From positions 4,154,001-4,218,000 of the forward strand of contig NZ_VFNC01000001.1 in assembly GCF_006715395.1 (NCBI RefSeq): 64,000 nt of DNA, given 5' to 3'. Positions 44,502 through 54,045 of the stretch are shown here, piece by piece. Positions within the stretch are counted from its first letter, which is position 1. Each line of letters opens with the position of its first letter. A model generated the notes under the pieces. That model had not been told where the DNA came from. It did not search any database and saw only the letters and a list, made by a program, of their open reading frames with translations. This stretch comes from Streptomyces sp. SLBN-31. GTDB taxonomy: Bacteria; Actinomycetota; Actinomycetes; Streptomycetales; Streptomycetaceae. A program made the position numbers and the translations under genes.

Positions 44502-44933
44502 GAAATTCCAACTCCTTGGGTCGTTGCACTGCTTCAGTAATCGGCGGCGGGAGAACTGGCGCGGCGGCCTTTGCCCGCACGGTGAAACCGAGCCCATGCC
44601 AAGGGCAAGTCGTGGTCAGCGTTGGTGCGGAAGTTCCTATGAGTGACGAAGCATCAGGTGCCACCGCAAAGCGAGGCCAGGCCAGTTGGTGCCTCGACCG
44701 CGACCCGCGCCCTGACGTCCTTGGCAGCATGCTGTCGCGGTAGACCTGGTCCGGCTCCGCTGAGCCCGACCGGTCCGTCGGCGTCGCGTCGCGAGCGCCG
44801 CCGTCACCATAGCCCCCGTATCTGGTTCATGTCCCCCGGCGGAGGCACCGTGTGTGCCCATAGGCGCGGCCGAGTTCGCCGCTGTCCGTGTCGGTCCGTG
44901 GGCTGCGCGTCGGTAACCAGGTAACGGACCGTG
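44502..44933. other. Gene-free stretch between transaldolase and LacI genes
   Basis: No coding region recognised. It holds the transaldolase promoter and the 3' flank of the regulator gene. I found no copy of the TAAGCGCTTA-type operator here. Confidence 0.4.
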
Positions 44934-45962
44934 TCAGGCGTCCGATGTGCCGTCGGCGCGAGTGTCCGCCGGGCAGCCGCAGGAGCGGCGGTGCATCAGG
45001 CGTGGGCCGAGTCGCTCGGTGCGGGGCGCGGCGTCCGGGTCGGTCAGGCGTTGCAGCAGCATGGCTATGGCTCTCTCCCCGAGCTGGGCGCAGGGCTGGG
45101 CGAAGGCGGTGAGCGGAGGGGCGAGCAGGTCCGCCCCCGGCAGGTCGTCGTAGGACACCAGGGCGATGTCGTTGGGTACCAACAGTCCGGCTCCGCGCAG
45201 GGCGCGCATGCTGCCGACGATCATGGCGTTGTTGCCGACGATGAGAGCTGTGGGGGGCTCGGGGGTGGCAAGCAGCCGATGGGTCGCGGCGTGGGCGCCG
45301 ACCGTGTTGGAGTGGCCTTCGGCGACCAGTGAGGCGTCATAGGGCAGCCGGGACCGTTTCAGTCCTTTGCGGTAACCGGCCAGACGCTCGGTAGTGGTGC
45401 CCAGACCGGACAGACCGCTGATCATGCCGATGCGGCGGTGACCGCGCGCGGCAAGGTGCTGGACCAGATGAGCGGTGCTCTCTTCATTCTCGGGGCCGAC
45501 CTGGTCGAACCGGTCATCCACTAGCCGGTCTACCAGCACGGTGGGGACCTTGGAGGCCACCAGGTAGTCCAGGGTGCGGGCGGGATCGGTGGAGGGCGCC
45601 AGTACGATGCCGTCGACACGGCGTTGGCACAGGTCGCGCACCACCTCGAACTCGTACTTGGGCTCGTCGTGCGAGTCAGCGAGCAGCAGGATGCGCCCGG
45701 CGCGCACCGCTGCCCGGTCCACGCCTGCGAGCACCTCGGCGAAGTAGGGGTTGGTGATGGCGGAGATCACCACGCCGATCGATTCCGTACTGGAGGTTGC
45801 CAGGGACCGGGCGAGGGTGTTGGGGGTGTATCCCGTTTGCTCGATCGCCCGTTCGACCCTTCGCCGTGTCTCTTCGCGCACCTGACGAGTGCCGTTGACC
45901 ACGTAGGAGACGGTGGCGATCGACACGCCCGCCAGACGCGCAACCTCCGCCATGGTGGGCAA
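44934..45962 (-). CDS. LacI-family transcriptional regulator
   Basis: 342 residues. The N-terminal DNA-binding domain (MAEVARLAGVSIATVSYVVN) ends with the hinge YTPNTLARSLATSSTESIGV. A periplasmic-binding-protein-like sensor follows (NPYFAEVLAGVDRAAVRAGR, RRVDGIVLAPSTDP, VSYDDLPGADLLAPPLTAFA). The C-terminus has Cys residues (RRSCGCPAD). A TTG at 45962 is preferred because GGAGAGGGG lies six to seven bases upstream; the ATG at 45953 would be too far from it. It is divergent from the ABC importer operon, with two palindromic operators in between, so it should repress that operon until a sugar ligand binds. Confidence 0.9.
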   Translation of the reverse strand: MPTMAEVARLAGVSIATVSYVVNGTRQVREETRRRVERAIEQTGYTPNTLARSLATSSTESIGVVISAITNPYFAEVLAGVDRAAVRAGRILLLADSHDEPKYEFEVVRDLCQRRVDGIVLAPSTDPARTLDYLVASKVPTVLVDRLVDDRFDQVGPENEESTAHLVQHLAARGHRRIGMISGLSGLGTTTERLAGYRKGLKRSRLPYDASLVAEGHSNTVGAHAATHRLLATPEPPTALIVGNNAMIVGSMRALRGAGLLVPNDIALVSYDDLPGADLLAPPLTAFAQPCAQLGERAIAMLLQRLTDPDAAPRTERLGPRLMHRRSCGCPADTRADGTSDA

Positions 45963-46006
45963 CGGTATCCCCTCTCCTGCCTTACGGTCGGCGCGACCCC
46001 TAGAGG

Positions 46007-46053
46007 TTAACCGCTTAGGCAGATGTTCGCCAGACTCTTGCTAAGCGCTTAAA
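46007..46053. promoter_or_regulatory. Pair of LacI-type operators
   Basis: TAAGCGCTTA at 46042-46051 is a perfect 10-bp palindrome with a central CG, the classical LacI/GalR operator form. TTAACCGCTTAG at 46007-46018 is a second, imperfect copy, centred 34 bases away. A further half-like CTTAACG lies at 46060. They sit between the regulator start and the binding-protein gene. Confidence 0.65.
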
Positions 46054-46143
46054 CGCAGGCTTAACGTGTCGGCCACGCCGCAGCGGTCCGCACGCGTCTG
46101 GCGTATACCCCTTCCCCTGTCATCCCCTAGAGAGGGGCCTTTT

Positions 46144-47496
46144 ATGGCATCGCCCAGACAGATCCTCATCGCAGGCTCGGTTGCCGTAACACTTCTGACC
46201 ACCGGCTGCGCGGGCGCCGGCGGCGGCGGTTCCTCGGCGGGAAGCGAGAGCATCAACGTGCTGATGGTCGGCAACCCGCAGATGGAGGACATCGCGAAGC
46301 TGACCAAGAGCACGTTCACGAAGGACACCAGCATCAAGGTGAACTTCACGGTCCTGCCCGAGAACGAGCTGCGCGACAAGGTCACCCAGGACATCGCCAC
46401 CCAGGCCGGCCAGTACGACGTCGCCACCATCGGCGCCTATGAGGTACCGATCTGGACCAAGAACGGCTGGCTGCACGAACTGGGCTCCTACGCCGACAAG
46501 GACACGGCCTTCGACAAGGCCGACCTGCTCAAGCCCATGGTGCAGTCACTGTCCGGCGCCGACGGCAAGCTGTACGCCCTGCCGTTCTACGGCGAGTCGT
46601 CCATGCTCATGTACAACAAGGACGTCATGAAGGCGAAGGGCGTCACGGTGCCCGAGCATCCGACCTGGCAGCAGGTCGCCGACATCGCGGCCAAGGTCGA
46701 CGGTGCCGAGCCCGGCATGCGGGGCATCTGCCTGCGCGGTCTGGCCGGTTGGGGCGAACTCGGCGCGCCGCTGACGTCCGTGGTCAACACCTTCGGCGGT
46801 ACCTGGTTCACGAAGGACTGGAAGGCGCAGGTCGACAGCCCCGCGTTCAGGAAGGCCACCAACTTCTACGTGGACCTGGTCAAGAAGCACGGCGAGGCCG
46901 GTGCGGCGCAGTCCGGCTTCACCGAGTGCCTCAACGCCATGAGCCAGAAGAAGGTCGCCATGTGGTACGACGCGACCAGCGCCGCCGGTTCGCTGGAAGA
47001 CCCCGCCTCCAGCAAGATCGCCGGTCACGTGGGTTACGCCTATGCTCCGACCGTTCAGACCAAGAGCAGTGGCTGGCTGTGGGCCTGGGCGTGGGCGATG
47101 CCCAAGACCACCAAGAACGCGGATGCCGCGGCGAAGTTCATGCTGTGGGCATCCAGCAAGAAGTACGAGAACCTGGTCGGCGACAAGCTCGGCTGGGCCC
47201 GGGTTCCGTCCGGCAAGCGGGCCAGCACGTACGCCATTCCGCAGTACCAGAAGGCCGCCGGGTCGTTCGGTGACATCACGCTGAAGTCGATCGAGGGTGC
47301 CGACCCGGCCAACCCGGGCACCCAGCCGCGCCCGACGGTCGGCGTCCAGTACGTGGCCATCCCGGAGTTCCAGGACCTGGGCACGAAGGTCACCCAGGAG
47401 ATCTCCGCCGCCATCGCCGGCAAGACCAGCGTGGACAAGGCCCTGAACGACGGCCAGAAGCTCGCCGCGGACGTCGCCAAGAACTACCAGAAGTGA
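46144..47496 (+). CDS. ABC transporter sugar/polyol-binding lipoprotein
   Basis: 450-residue solute-binding protein. The signal peptide ends in a lipobox (TLLTTGC, Cys at residue 22), so the mature protein is lipid-anchored on the outer face of the membrane. The extracytoplasmic part has the family features of carbohydrate-binding proteins (YDVATIGAYEVPIWTKNGWL, YALPFYGESSMLMYNKDVMK, KKVAMWYDATSAAG). The overall pattern reminds me of sorbitol/mannitol-type (SmoE-like) proteins, which together with the dehydrogenase hints at a polyol. ATG with GAGAGGGG upstream. First gene of the operon controlled by the LacI operators. Confidence 0.9.
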   Translation: MASPRQILIAGSVAVTLLTTGCAGAGGGGSSAGSESINVLMVGNPQMEDIAKLTKSTFTKDTSIKVNFTVLPENELRDKVTQDIATQAGQYDVATIGAYEVPIWTKNGWLHELGSYADKDTAFDKADLLKPMVQSLSGADGKLYALPFYGESSMLMYNKDVMKAKGVTVPEHPTWQQVADIAAKVDGAEPGMRGICLRGLAGWGELGAPLTSVVNTFGGTWFTKDWKAQVDSPAFRKATNFYVDLVKKHGEAGAAQSGFTECLNAMSQKKVAMWYDATSAAGSLEDPASSKIAGHVGYAYAPTVQTKSSGWLWAWAWAMPKTTKNADAAAKFMLWASSKKYENLVGDKLGWARVPSGKRASTYAIPQYQKAAGSFGDITLKSIEGADPANPGTQPRPTVGVQYVAIPEFQDLGTKVTQEISAAIAGKTSVDKALNDGQKLAADVAKNYQK

Positions 47497-47575
47497 CCTT
47501 CATCGCCCGGCCGGCCCTCGCGTCGGCCGGGCACCGCTTCCCCCACCCCGGCCGTCATCGGCGGAGGAACCATCC

Positions 47576-48535
47576 ATGACCACGCTCACCGCCCCACCCA
47601 AGACAGCATCGCCACCCGTCCGCCCACGCACATCCCCGCGTGCCGGCGCGTGGAAGCGCCGCATCCCGCTGCTGCCGGCGCTGATCTTCACGATCATCGT
47701 GACCCAACTGCCCTTCGTGGCCACGCTGGTGATCTCCACCCTTCAGTGGAACATCCTCAAGCCGGGCGAGAGGCACTTCGTCGGCCTGTCCAACTTCAAG
47801 TTCGTCTTCACCGACGAGCGGCTGCGCACCGCGGTCCTCAACACCGTCGTCCTCACCGCGTCGGTGGTGCTCATCAGCGTCGTCCTGGGCCTCGGTCTGG
47901 CCATGCTGCTGGACCGGCGGTTCCTCGGCCGGGGCCTGGCACGGACGATGCTCATCGCTCCGTTCCTGGTCATGCCGGTCGCGGCGGCACTGCTGTGGAA
48001 GCACGCGATCTACAACCCCGACTACGGCCTGCTCAACGGCACCCTGAACGCCGTATGGCGACTGTTCGGAGCCGCCAACGGCCCCACGGTCGACTGGGTT
48101 TCGTCGTATCCCATGCCCGCCGTCGTCATCTCCCTGGTCTGGCAGTGGACACCGTTCATGATGCTGATCCTGCTGGCGGGTCTGCAGGCCCAACCCGGTG
48201 ACGTGCTCGAAGCGGCCCGCATGGACGGGGCGTCGGCGCTGCAGACCTTCCGCCACATCACGCTGCCGCACCTGCGCCAGTACATCGAACTGGGCGTCCT
48301 GCTCGGCACCATCTACGTCGTGCAGACCTTCGACGCGGTCTACACGATCACCCAGGGCGGCCCCGGTTCCCAGACCACCAACCTGCCCTACGAGATCTAC
48401 CTGACCATGTTCCGCAAGTACGAGTACGGCCAGGCGGCCGCCGCCGGCGTGGTCGTCGTCCTCGGCTCGATCGTGATCGCGACCTTCGCGCTGCGCACCA
48501 TCGCGTCGCTGTTCCGCGAGGAGGTGTCCCGATGA
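47576..48535 (+). CDS. ABC sugar transporter permease (MalF-type)
   Basis: 319 residues, six transmembrane helices after a ~30-residue Pro/Thr/Arg-rich cytoplasmic start. The EAA loop that contacts the ATPase reads LEAARMDGASALQTFRHITL. LLPALIFTIIVTQLPFVATL is helix 1. No ATPase gene is present in the operon; streptomycetes commonly share one ATPase (MsiK) among such importers. It overlaps the next permease by four bases (ATGA). Confidence 0.9.
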   Translation: MTTLTAPPKTASPPVRPRTSPRAGAWKRRIPLLPALIFTIIVTQLPFVATLVISTLQWNILKPGERHFVGLSNFKFVFTDERLRTAVLNTVVLTASVVLISVVLGLGLAMLLDRRFLGRGLARTMLIAPFLVMPVAAALLWKHAIYNPDYGLLNGTLNAVWRLFGAANGPTVDWVSSYPMPAVVISLVWQWTPFMMLILLAGLQAQPGDVLEAARMDGASALQTFRHITLPHLRQYIELGVLLGTIYVVQTFDAVYTITQGGPGSQTTNLPYEIYLTMFRKYEYGQAAAAGVVVVLGSIVIATFALRTIASLFREEVSR

Positions 48536-49419
48536 CCGCTCACACGGCAGTCGCCGCCCCCGGGGCGAGGTTCAAGAAGATCCTGCGCCGCAAGGACGAC
48601 CATGGCGGCGCCCCCCGGCTCTCCCCGCTGTGGACGTTCGTCGCCTGGCTGGCCACGCTGGCGTTCTTCGCACCGGTGGCCTGGATGGTGCTCACCTCCT
48701 TCCACCGGGAGGCGGACGCGGCGACCAACCCGCCGACTCCGTTCGCGCCGCTCACCTTGGACCAGTACAAGCTGCTGTTCAGCCGGGACATCACGCCGTT
48801 CCTGCTCAACTCGGCCATGGCCAGCATCATCTCCACGATCCTGGTGCTCGCCCTGGCGGTGCCGACGGCCTACGCGCTGTCCATCAAGCCGGTGCGCAAG
48901 TGGACGGACGTGATGTTCTTCTTTCTGTCCACCAAGTTCCTGCCGGCCATCGCGGCCCTGCTGCCGGTGTACCTGATCGTCAAGGACGCCGGGATGCTCG
49001 ACAACGTCTGGACACTGATCGTCCTCTACACCGCCATGAACCTCCCCATCGCGGTGTGGATGATGCGCTCCTTCCTCGCCGAGGTCCCCAAGGAGATCCT
49101 GGAGGCCGCCGAAGTCGACGGCGCCAACCTGCTCACCGTGCTGTGGCGGATCGTCGCCCCCGTCGCCATGCCCGGACTCGCCGCCACCGCGCTGATCTGC
49201 TTCATCTTCAGCTGGAACGAGTTCATGTTCGCGGTCAACCTCACCGCGACCAACGCCTCCACCGCACCGGTCTTCCTGGTCGGCTTCATCACCAACGAAG
49301 GCCTGTTCCTGGCCCGCCTGTGCGCGGCCGCCACACTGGTCTCCCTGCCGGTCCTGATCGCCGGCTTCGCCGCCCAGGACAAACTCGTCCGCGGCCTCTC
49401 CCTGGGAGCCGTCAAGTGA
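48532..49419 (+). CDS. ABC sugar transporter permease (MalG-type)
   Basis: 295 residues with six transmembrane helices. The EAA loop reads LEAAEVDGANLLTVLWRIVA. The region FSWNEFMFAVNLTATNASTA is the typical MalG C-terminal part. Coupled by overlap to the first permease. With it and the lipoprotein it forms the membrane part of the importer. Confidence 0.9.
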   Translation: MTAHTAVAAPGARFKKILRRKDDHGGAPRLSPLWTFVAWLATLAFFAPVAWMVLTSFHREADAATNPPTPFAPLTLDQYKLLFSRDITPFLLNSAMASIISTILVLALAVPTAYALSIKPVRKWTDVMFFFLSTKFLPAIAALLPVYLIVKDAGMLDNVWTLIVLYTAMNLPIAVWMMRSFLAEVPKEILEAAEVDGANLLTVLWRIVAPVAMPGLAATALICFIFSWNEFMFAVNLTATNASTAPVFLVGFITNEGLFLARLCAAATLVSLPVLIAGFAAQDKLVRGLSLGAVK

Positions 49420-49519
49420 GCCGGACTACCCAATTCCCGGCCCGGGACACCCATTCGTTCTCCGCTCGCCATTCCACCGCACAGGTCCAGCCTGTGCCCG
49501 ACATCCTGCGAGTCGCCCC

Positions 49520-50524
49520 GTGAAAGCCGCCATCATCACCGAACCCGGGAAGATCGAGATCGGCTCGCTGCCCGATCCGGCACCCGGTCCGCGTGAGGTC
49601 GTCGTCGCCGTCGCCGGTACCGGCATCTGCGGCACGGACCTGCATATCCTGGACGGCGAGATCGCCCGCTCCTTCCCAGTCGTCCCCGGCCACGAGTTCG
49701 CCGGAGAGGTCGTCGCCGTGGGCCGCGAGGTCACCGAGGTGCGCACGGGCGACCACGTGGCGGTCAACCCGTCCATCCACTGCGGCGAGTGCTACTACTG
49801 CGGCCGAGCTCGTGCCAATCTATGCGAGCGATGGGAGTCCATCGGCATCACCAAGCCGGGCGGTGCCGCGGAGTACGCACTCGCGCCAGTCAAGAACTGC
49901 TTCGTCCTTCCCGAAGGCGTCTCCACGGCCGACGCGGCCCTGATCGAGCCGCTCGGCTGCGCCGTACGTGGATTCGACGTACTGTCCCACCGGCTGGGCG
50001 ACCACTACCTCATCTACGGGGCCGGCACCATGGGTCTGATGATGATGGAGCTGGCCAAGCGGGCCGGCGCCGCGAGCGTGACAGTCGTGGACCCCAACCC
50101 CAGCCGACTTGAGACAACTCGCCTGCTGGGCTGCACGGCAGCCGTCACCGCTGCCGGGGAAGCGAACCGTCCACGAGGCTGGGACATCGTCATCGACTGC
50201 ACCGGGGTCGTCGCCGCGATCGAGGACGGCCTGTCCCGGGTGGAGCGCGGCGGCACCTTCCTCCAGTTTGGTGTCGCCTCCCCCGAGGCCAAGGCCGCCA
50301 TCGAACCGTTCCGGATCTACAACCACGAGATCACCATCACCGGGTCCATGGCCCTGCTCAACAGCTTCGACCGCGCCGGTGCCCTGTTCGCCGCCGGACT
50401 CCTGCGTCCGGACGTCCTCATCAGCCACCGGTTCTCCCTGGACGAGTACAAGCAGGCGGTCGACCTCTTCAAGCAGGGCATGGGCCGCAAGATCCAGATC
50501 CAGCCGAACGGGCCGGCCCGGTGA
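49520..50524 (+). CDS. Zinc-dependent medium-chain alcohol/polyol dehydrogenase
   Basis: 334-residue MDR enzyme. The catalytic zinc site is GICGTDLHILDGE and PGHEFAGEVV; the structural zinc site has four Cys (IHCGECYYCGRARANLC). The Rossmann fold starts YGAGTMGLMMMELAKRAGA. The family includes sorbitol, threonine and galactitol dehydrogenases. In this operon it most likely oxidises an imported polyol to a ketose. GTG start about 100 bases after the permease stop. Its own stop overlaps the kinase start (GTGA). Confidence 0.9.
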   Translation: MKAAIITEPGKIEIGSLPDPAPGPREVVVAVAGTGICGTDLHILDGEIARSFPVVPGHEFAGEVVAVGREVTEVRTGDHVAVNPSIHCGECYYCGRARANLCERWESIGITKPGGAAEYALAPVKNCFVLPEGVSTADAALIEPLGCAVRGFDVLSHRLGDHYLIYGAGTMGLMMMELAKRAGAASVTVVDPNPSRLETTRLLGCTAAVTAAGEANRPRGWDIVIDCTGVVAAIEDGLSRVERGGTFLQFGVASPEAKAAIEPFRIYNHEITITGSMALLNSFDRAGALFAAGLLRPDVLISHRFSLDEYKQAVDLFKQGMGRKIQIQPNGPAR

Positions 50525-51225
50525 CGTCTTCTCCCGTCCCCCACGCTGGCACACCCACCCAAGGCCACTGGACGTTCACCACTCTGGTGGAACGCGCCCG
50601 CTCTCTCGCGCGCTCCGGGCGCCGGGTTGTCCTGGGCATCGCCGGGCCGCCCGGAGCCGGCAAATCCACCCTCGCCCACCGGCTGGCCGCCGAACTCGGC
50701 GCCGACACGGCCGTCGTCGTCCCCATGGACGGGTTCCATCTGGCCGACGCCGAACTGCGCCGACTCGGTCGCCGGCAGCGCAAGGGGGCACCCGACACCT
50801 TCGACACCACGGGATACCTCGCGCTGCTGCGCCGGCTCCGCGAGAGGCCCGGGCACTGTGTGTACGCTCCCCGGTTCTGCCGCAGCATCGAGGACCCCGT
50901 AGCCGGAGCGATCCCCGTCCAGCCCGAGGTGCCCCTGGTGATCACCGAAGGCAATTATCTCCTCCTGGAGGAAGGCCCCTGGCGCGCGGTCAGGCCCCTA
51001 CTCGACGAGGCCTGGTACCTCACACCGGACCCCGAAACCCGGCTCGGCCGACTGATCGAGCGACACATCGCCCACGGCAAGCCTCCCGAGGAGGCCCGTC
51101 GCTGGTCACTCGGTAGCGATCAGCGCAACGCCGACCGCATCGACGCCACCCGGTCACGGGCCGACCTCGTCTTCGCACCACCGCTCCTGCCCGACTCGGT
51201 CACGGAAGGGGAGACGCTGACATAG
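50521..51225 (+). CDS. P-loop kinase of the uridine/phosphoribulokinase-like class
   Basis: 234 residues. Walker A reads GIAGPPGAGKSTLAHRLA. A substrate-binding region follows (VVPMDGFHLADAELRRLGRR) and ITEGNYLLLEEGPWRAVRPL, as in uridine kinase, pantothenate kinase and FrcK-like sugar kinases. Translationally coupled to the dehydrogenase. It probably phosphorylates the ketose it produces, feeding the pentose phosphate route, where the nearby transaldolase acts. The sugar itself is not determinable from sequence. Confidence 0.82.
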   Translation: MTSSPVPHAGTPTQGHWTFTTLVERARSLARSGRRVVLGIAGPPGAGKSTLAHRLAAELGADTAVVVPMDGFHLADAELRRLGRRQRKGAPDTFDTTGYLALLRRLRERPGHCVYAPRFCRSIEDPVAGAIPVQPEVPLVITEGNYLLLEEGPWRAVRPLLDEAWYLTPDPETRLGRLIERHIAHGKPPEEARRWSLGSDQRNADRIDATRSRADLVFAPPLLPDSVTEGETLT

Positions 51226-51540
51226 CCGCAGCCCTGTGAAGCTTCGGCACAGCGGGCAGCCGATACGGGACGGCCGCGATTGAGAAGCCGTATCTCAACC
51301 GATCATGAAACGTGCAAGTCGAACTGGTTTCTCGCCGGGGTGATCTTCTGGCGGTCGGCGCATGAAGGCAGGGCCCCTTGGTAGCTCGGAGGTGCGAACC
51401 GAACCGAGCAGTACCAGGAGGCCCTGTTGTCGCAGTTGTACGCGCTCACGCCGGCTGTTCTCAACTCGGGCACCTGATCGTGTGATTGCCTCGCGCACGT
51501 GTACGGGAATGCGGCCGATCATCCGGACCGGGTGCGCCGG
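51226..51540. other. Gene-free stretch after the sugar operon
   Basis: No recognisable gene. The operon probably terminates here, but no clean hairpin was found (only weak CTGTG/CACAG pairing at about 51234-51253). Confidence 0.35.
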
Positions 51541-51663
51541 TATCCGTCGGACATGACGGACGCGGAGTGGGCGGCCACCCGGCCGTTCCTGTCAGTGCTG
51601 GCCTGGCTTCAGGGGCGGGGCGGACAGCTGGAATTTACCGACCTGCTTTCTGACTGTTCGTGA
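51541..51663 (+). pseudogene. N-terminal fragment of an IS5-family transposase
   Basis: The frame YPSDMTDAEWAATRPFLSVL followed by AWLQGRGGQ matches the first ~35 residues of IS5-type transposases (the DAEW ... P-x-L-P pattern). It then leaves the family and stops. It is a small relic of an element different from the copy at 42 kb. Confidence 0.65.
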
Positions 51664-52013
51664 TGTTCGTGGTCTTCGGTATGCGCTGTGGGAACAGGTG
51701 GGCACTGCCGGGCAACCCTGTCGTCGATGTCCTCCGCGGTTACCTCGGCGATCTTGACCACCGAAGAGACATCGCCGATCCGATACACGGGGTTCCACAA
51801 GGGTTTGTAGATCGTGGGACCGTGCTGCTTGATGGACGCCTTGGCAGCGTCAGGCTTCGACGTGGTGAGCGTGCGCGGTACCCGCACCGCACTTGCCCGC
51901 ACCGGCCGCACTCGCGTCGATCAGGAGGTGCTGCGCTGGGTCTTCAGCTGCTTGGGCGCTTCACTGTAGGAGCGACTACCGGTGAGGCGCCCAGCGAGAA
52001 AGAGGCGCGCCAG
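51664..52013. other. Stretch without an assignable gene
   Basis: A minus-strand frame of 100 codons at 51609-51911 (containing TIYKPLWNPVYRIGDVSSVV) has some protein-like character but no family or good start. It may be a fragment of a lost gene. Confidence 0.3.
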
Positions 52014-53117
52014 TCAGCCAGTGGCTGGGGGTCGGTCGTCGAGGACGATGGTGGTCACGTCGCCGTTGGGGGAGTGCTGGGTGCTGGCGGTGGTGACGGC
52101 TTGATGGGTGCGGGTGTGGATGGCGTGGGCGAGGGCCCAGGCGGCGAGGTCGTCGTCGGGGGGCTGGTCGAGGATGTGCTGGGTGGTGACCAGCACGGCG
52201 AGCAGGGAGCGGCCGGAGAGGTGGGTGTCGATCTGGCCGTCGTCGGTGTCGCTGATCTTGTCTGGTAGCCGGAAGTGGGCGTGGGGGAGGGACTTTTCCA
52301 CCAGGAACGCCCAGGTGTCCTTGTGGCATATCAGCCGGGCGGAGGAGACGGCGGCGGCCGCCAGCAGCCCGCGCCGGTATTCCGCTTGTTGCTTATCGGT
52401 GCCCGGGGTGTCGCTGCTCGGAGTACCGCCAGATCCGGCAGTTGAGGGCGACACCGCGGCCGGGTCGGGGCCAAGCGCGGCAGGCTCCGGATCATTTTCT
52501 CGGTCAGCAGGCACGGGTGCCAAGTCCCCTGCTTCGCCTGTCGCTTCGGCGGTAGCGGCGGGCGCGTGCGACATGCCGTCGAGGCTGCTCGGTGCGCGCT
52601 GCGCAGCATGCCCGTCCACTCGCTCGGCCTGGTTGGTGGGTTCGTGCGGATCGCGGAAGATGCGCTCGTCGGTGTCGGTGGGCGGGGTGTCGGCGGCATC
52701 CGGTGCGTGTTCATCGGGCACGGGTGTGTCGTCCTTCCGCTCGTCGTCGAGGCCGTCCCCGGCTTCCAGGGCTGCCGGCGCCTGCCGGACGGGAAGAACG
52801 TCCTCGTCCGGCCCCGCAGTACTGGGGATGTGGGGCAGGCCCAGGGTGTGGGCCCAGGCCTGGGCGATCTCGCGGCGCAGGTCGTCGACCGCCGTGCGGA
52901 CCTGGCCGAGGTCACTGAGCATCCGTTCCTGCCGGCGGCGCAGTTCGCGGTTCTCCTCCCGCACCCCGGTCGTGCTGTAGGTGACGTGCTCCAGGACCTT
53001 GCTGTGCCGGCTCTCCTGAACCTGCTGCAGCGCCGTGATCCCGGTATGGGGGTCGGCGAGCATCCGGCGGATCTCGCCGAGCTCACCGACGATCTTCTCG
53101 ATGTCCCGTCGTGCCAC
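52014..53117 (-). CDS. Hypothetical coiled-coil protein beside EACC1/KAP genes
   Basis: 367 residues from a GTG with AAGGGAGG five bases upstream; the longer frame to 53282 lacks a better start. Residues ~1-115 are helical with coiled-coil character (RRDIEKIVGELGEIRRMLAD, then REENRELRRRQERMLSDLGQ). A long acidic, Pro/Thr/Ala-rich disordered middle follows (~140-270). The C-terminal ~100 residues are folded-looking (YRRGLLAAAAVSSARLICHK, LSGRSLLAVLVTTQHILDQP). No family recognised. It may be an adaptor or effector of the EACC1/KAP locus just upstream. Confidence 0.65.
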   Translation of the reverse strand: MARRDIEKIVGELGEIRRMLADPHTGITALQQVQESRHSKVLEHVTYSTTGVREENRELRRRQERMLSDLGQVRTAVDDLRREIAQAWAHTLGLPHIPSTAGPDEDVLPVRQAPAALEAGDGLDDERKDDTPVPDEHAPDAADTPPTDTDERIFRDPHEPTNQAERVDGHAAQRAPSSLDGMSHAPAATAEATGEAGDLAPVPADRENDPEPAALGPDPAAVSPSTAGSGGTPSSDTPGTDKQQAEYRRGLLAAAAVSSARLICHKDTWAFLVEKSLPHAHFRLPDKISDTDDGQIDTHLSGRSLLAVLVTTQHILDQPPDDDLAAWALAHAIHTRTHQAVTTASTQHSPNGDVTTIVLDDRPPATG

Positions 53118-53559
53118 GCGCCCTCCCTTCGAGATGACCGGGACATCCTTTTCCGTCCATCCGTGAACTAACGCTGCACTTTTCAGCCGTTTCGCGCACG
53201 CCGCACGGATCTGCCCCAACGAGGGGACACCCCCTGCTGACGCGCCCGGTACGGCAAACAGCCGCAGCAGAACCGATTTCATCCCCTTGTGACAGGCTGC
53301 CAGATAGCAGTCACGGGCCTGTCAGGTCTGCAGCCGGCCCGGCAGGAGAGCTACGACGTCGCCGCCCAGGCCGCCTGAGGAGCACACGCACAGCACGGTC
53401 GTGCATGCCGTCGCCGACCGCCGCCCAGCCCCCGCTGCACGAACATGCAGCTGAGGGCGAAAGGCGGTCCGCCAGCAACGCCGGGATAGCTCCGTGTCTG
53501 CCTTTGGTTATCCAATCGCCCTTGGGGGCGATCGGCAGGGACCGTGCCTCATGAGCATC

Positions 53560-54045
53560 TCAGAGGCCTGTGCCGGGCAAGCTGCCGCCCGATCCGCGCC
53601 TAGGAGCGGAGAGGCCCGTACGGCCGGTAAAGCGCTTGCCGCCACCTTCCGTCAGAGGCTGAAACGACGCTTGATCAACGCGGTCACCCGATATCGTCAG
53701 CCTCTGCTCGGCTCCCTGGCCATCTGTCCACGTCACCGTCAGAGTTCGCGTCTCGTCCCGAGCCAGCCAGGCCCGGAAGCAGGCGACTGCAGCGGTCAGC
53801 GCCCCAGGCGAGCCCAAAATGAGCGTAACGGCTTCTGCAGGAACCGTTCCGGGTGACGGAAGGGCCCTACGCAGGACAGCCGCTCCCGCCTCCCGTCGCA
53901 GCTCGGCTTCCAGGCCCGCCACTTGATCCACCCAGCGCTGGTCCTCAGGGTCGAACCTCGTCGTGCCCGCCTGGACGGTCACCTCAATATCGGAGGCGTT
54001 TGTACTGGCGGCCTGGACGCTCACCGCAGCATCGGACGCACTCAC
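53560..54045 (-). CDS. EACC1-like effector-associated constant component
   Basis: 161 residues from a GTG with GAGGCGAGG upstream; the frame continues to 54234 through Thr/Pro-rich sequence that I exclude. The central pattern WVDQVAGLEAELRREAGAAV, VTLILGSPGALTAAVACFRA, WLARDETRTLTV and RLTISGDRVDQASF is that of small proteins grouped as EACC1 (effector-associated constant component 1) in NTP-dependent conflict systems of multicellular bacteria. They are thought to act as constant adaptors next to variable effectors and sensor NTPases. A KAP-type NTPase lies directly upstream. The name is from family memory. Confidence 0.6.
   Translation of the reverse strand: MSASDAAVSVQAASTNASDIEVTVQAGTTRFDPEDQRWVDQVAGLEAELRREAGAAVLRRALPSPGTVPAEAVTLILGSPGALTAAVACFRAWLARDETRTLTVTWTDGQGAEQRLTISGDRVDQASFQPLTEGGGKRFTGRTGLSAPRRGSGGSLPGTGL

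Noticed and set aside
51609..51911. 100-codon minus-strand frame
   Set aside because: Some protein-like character but no family, no ribosome binding site, and it overlaps a transposase relic.
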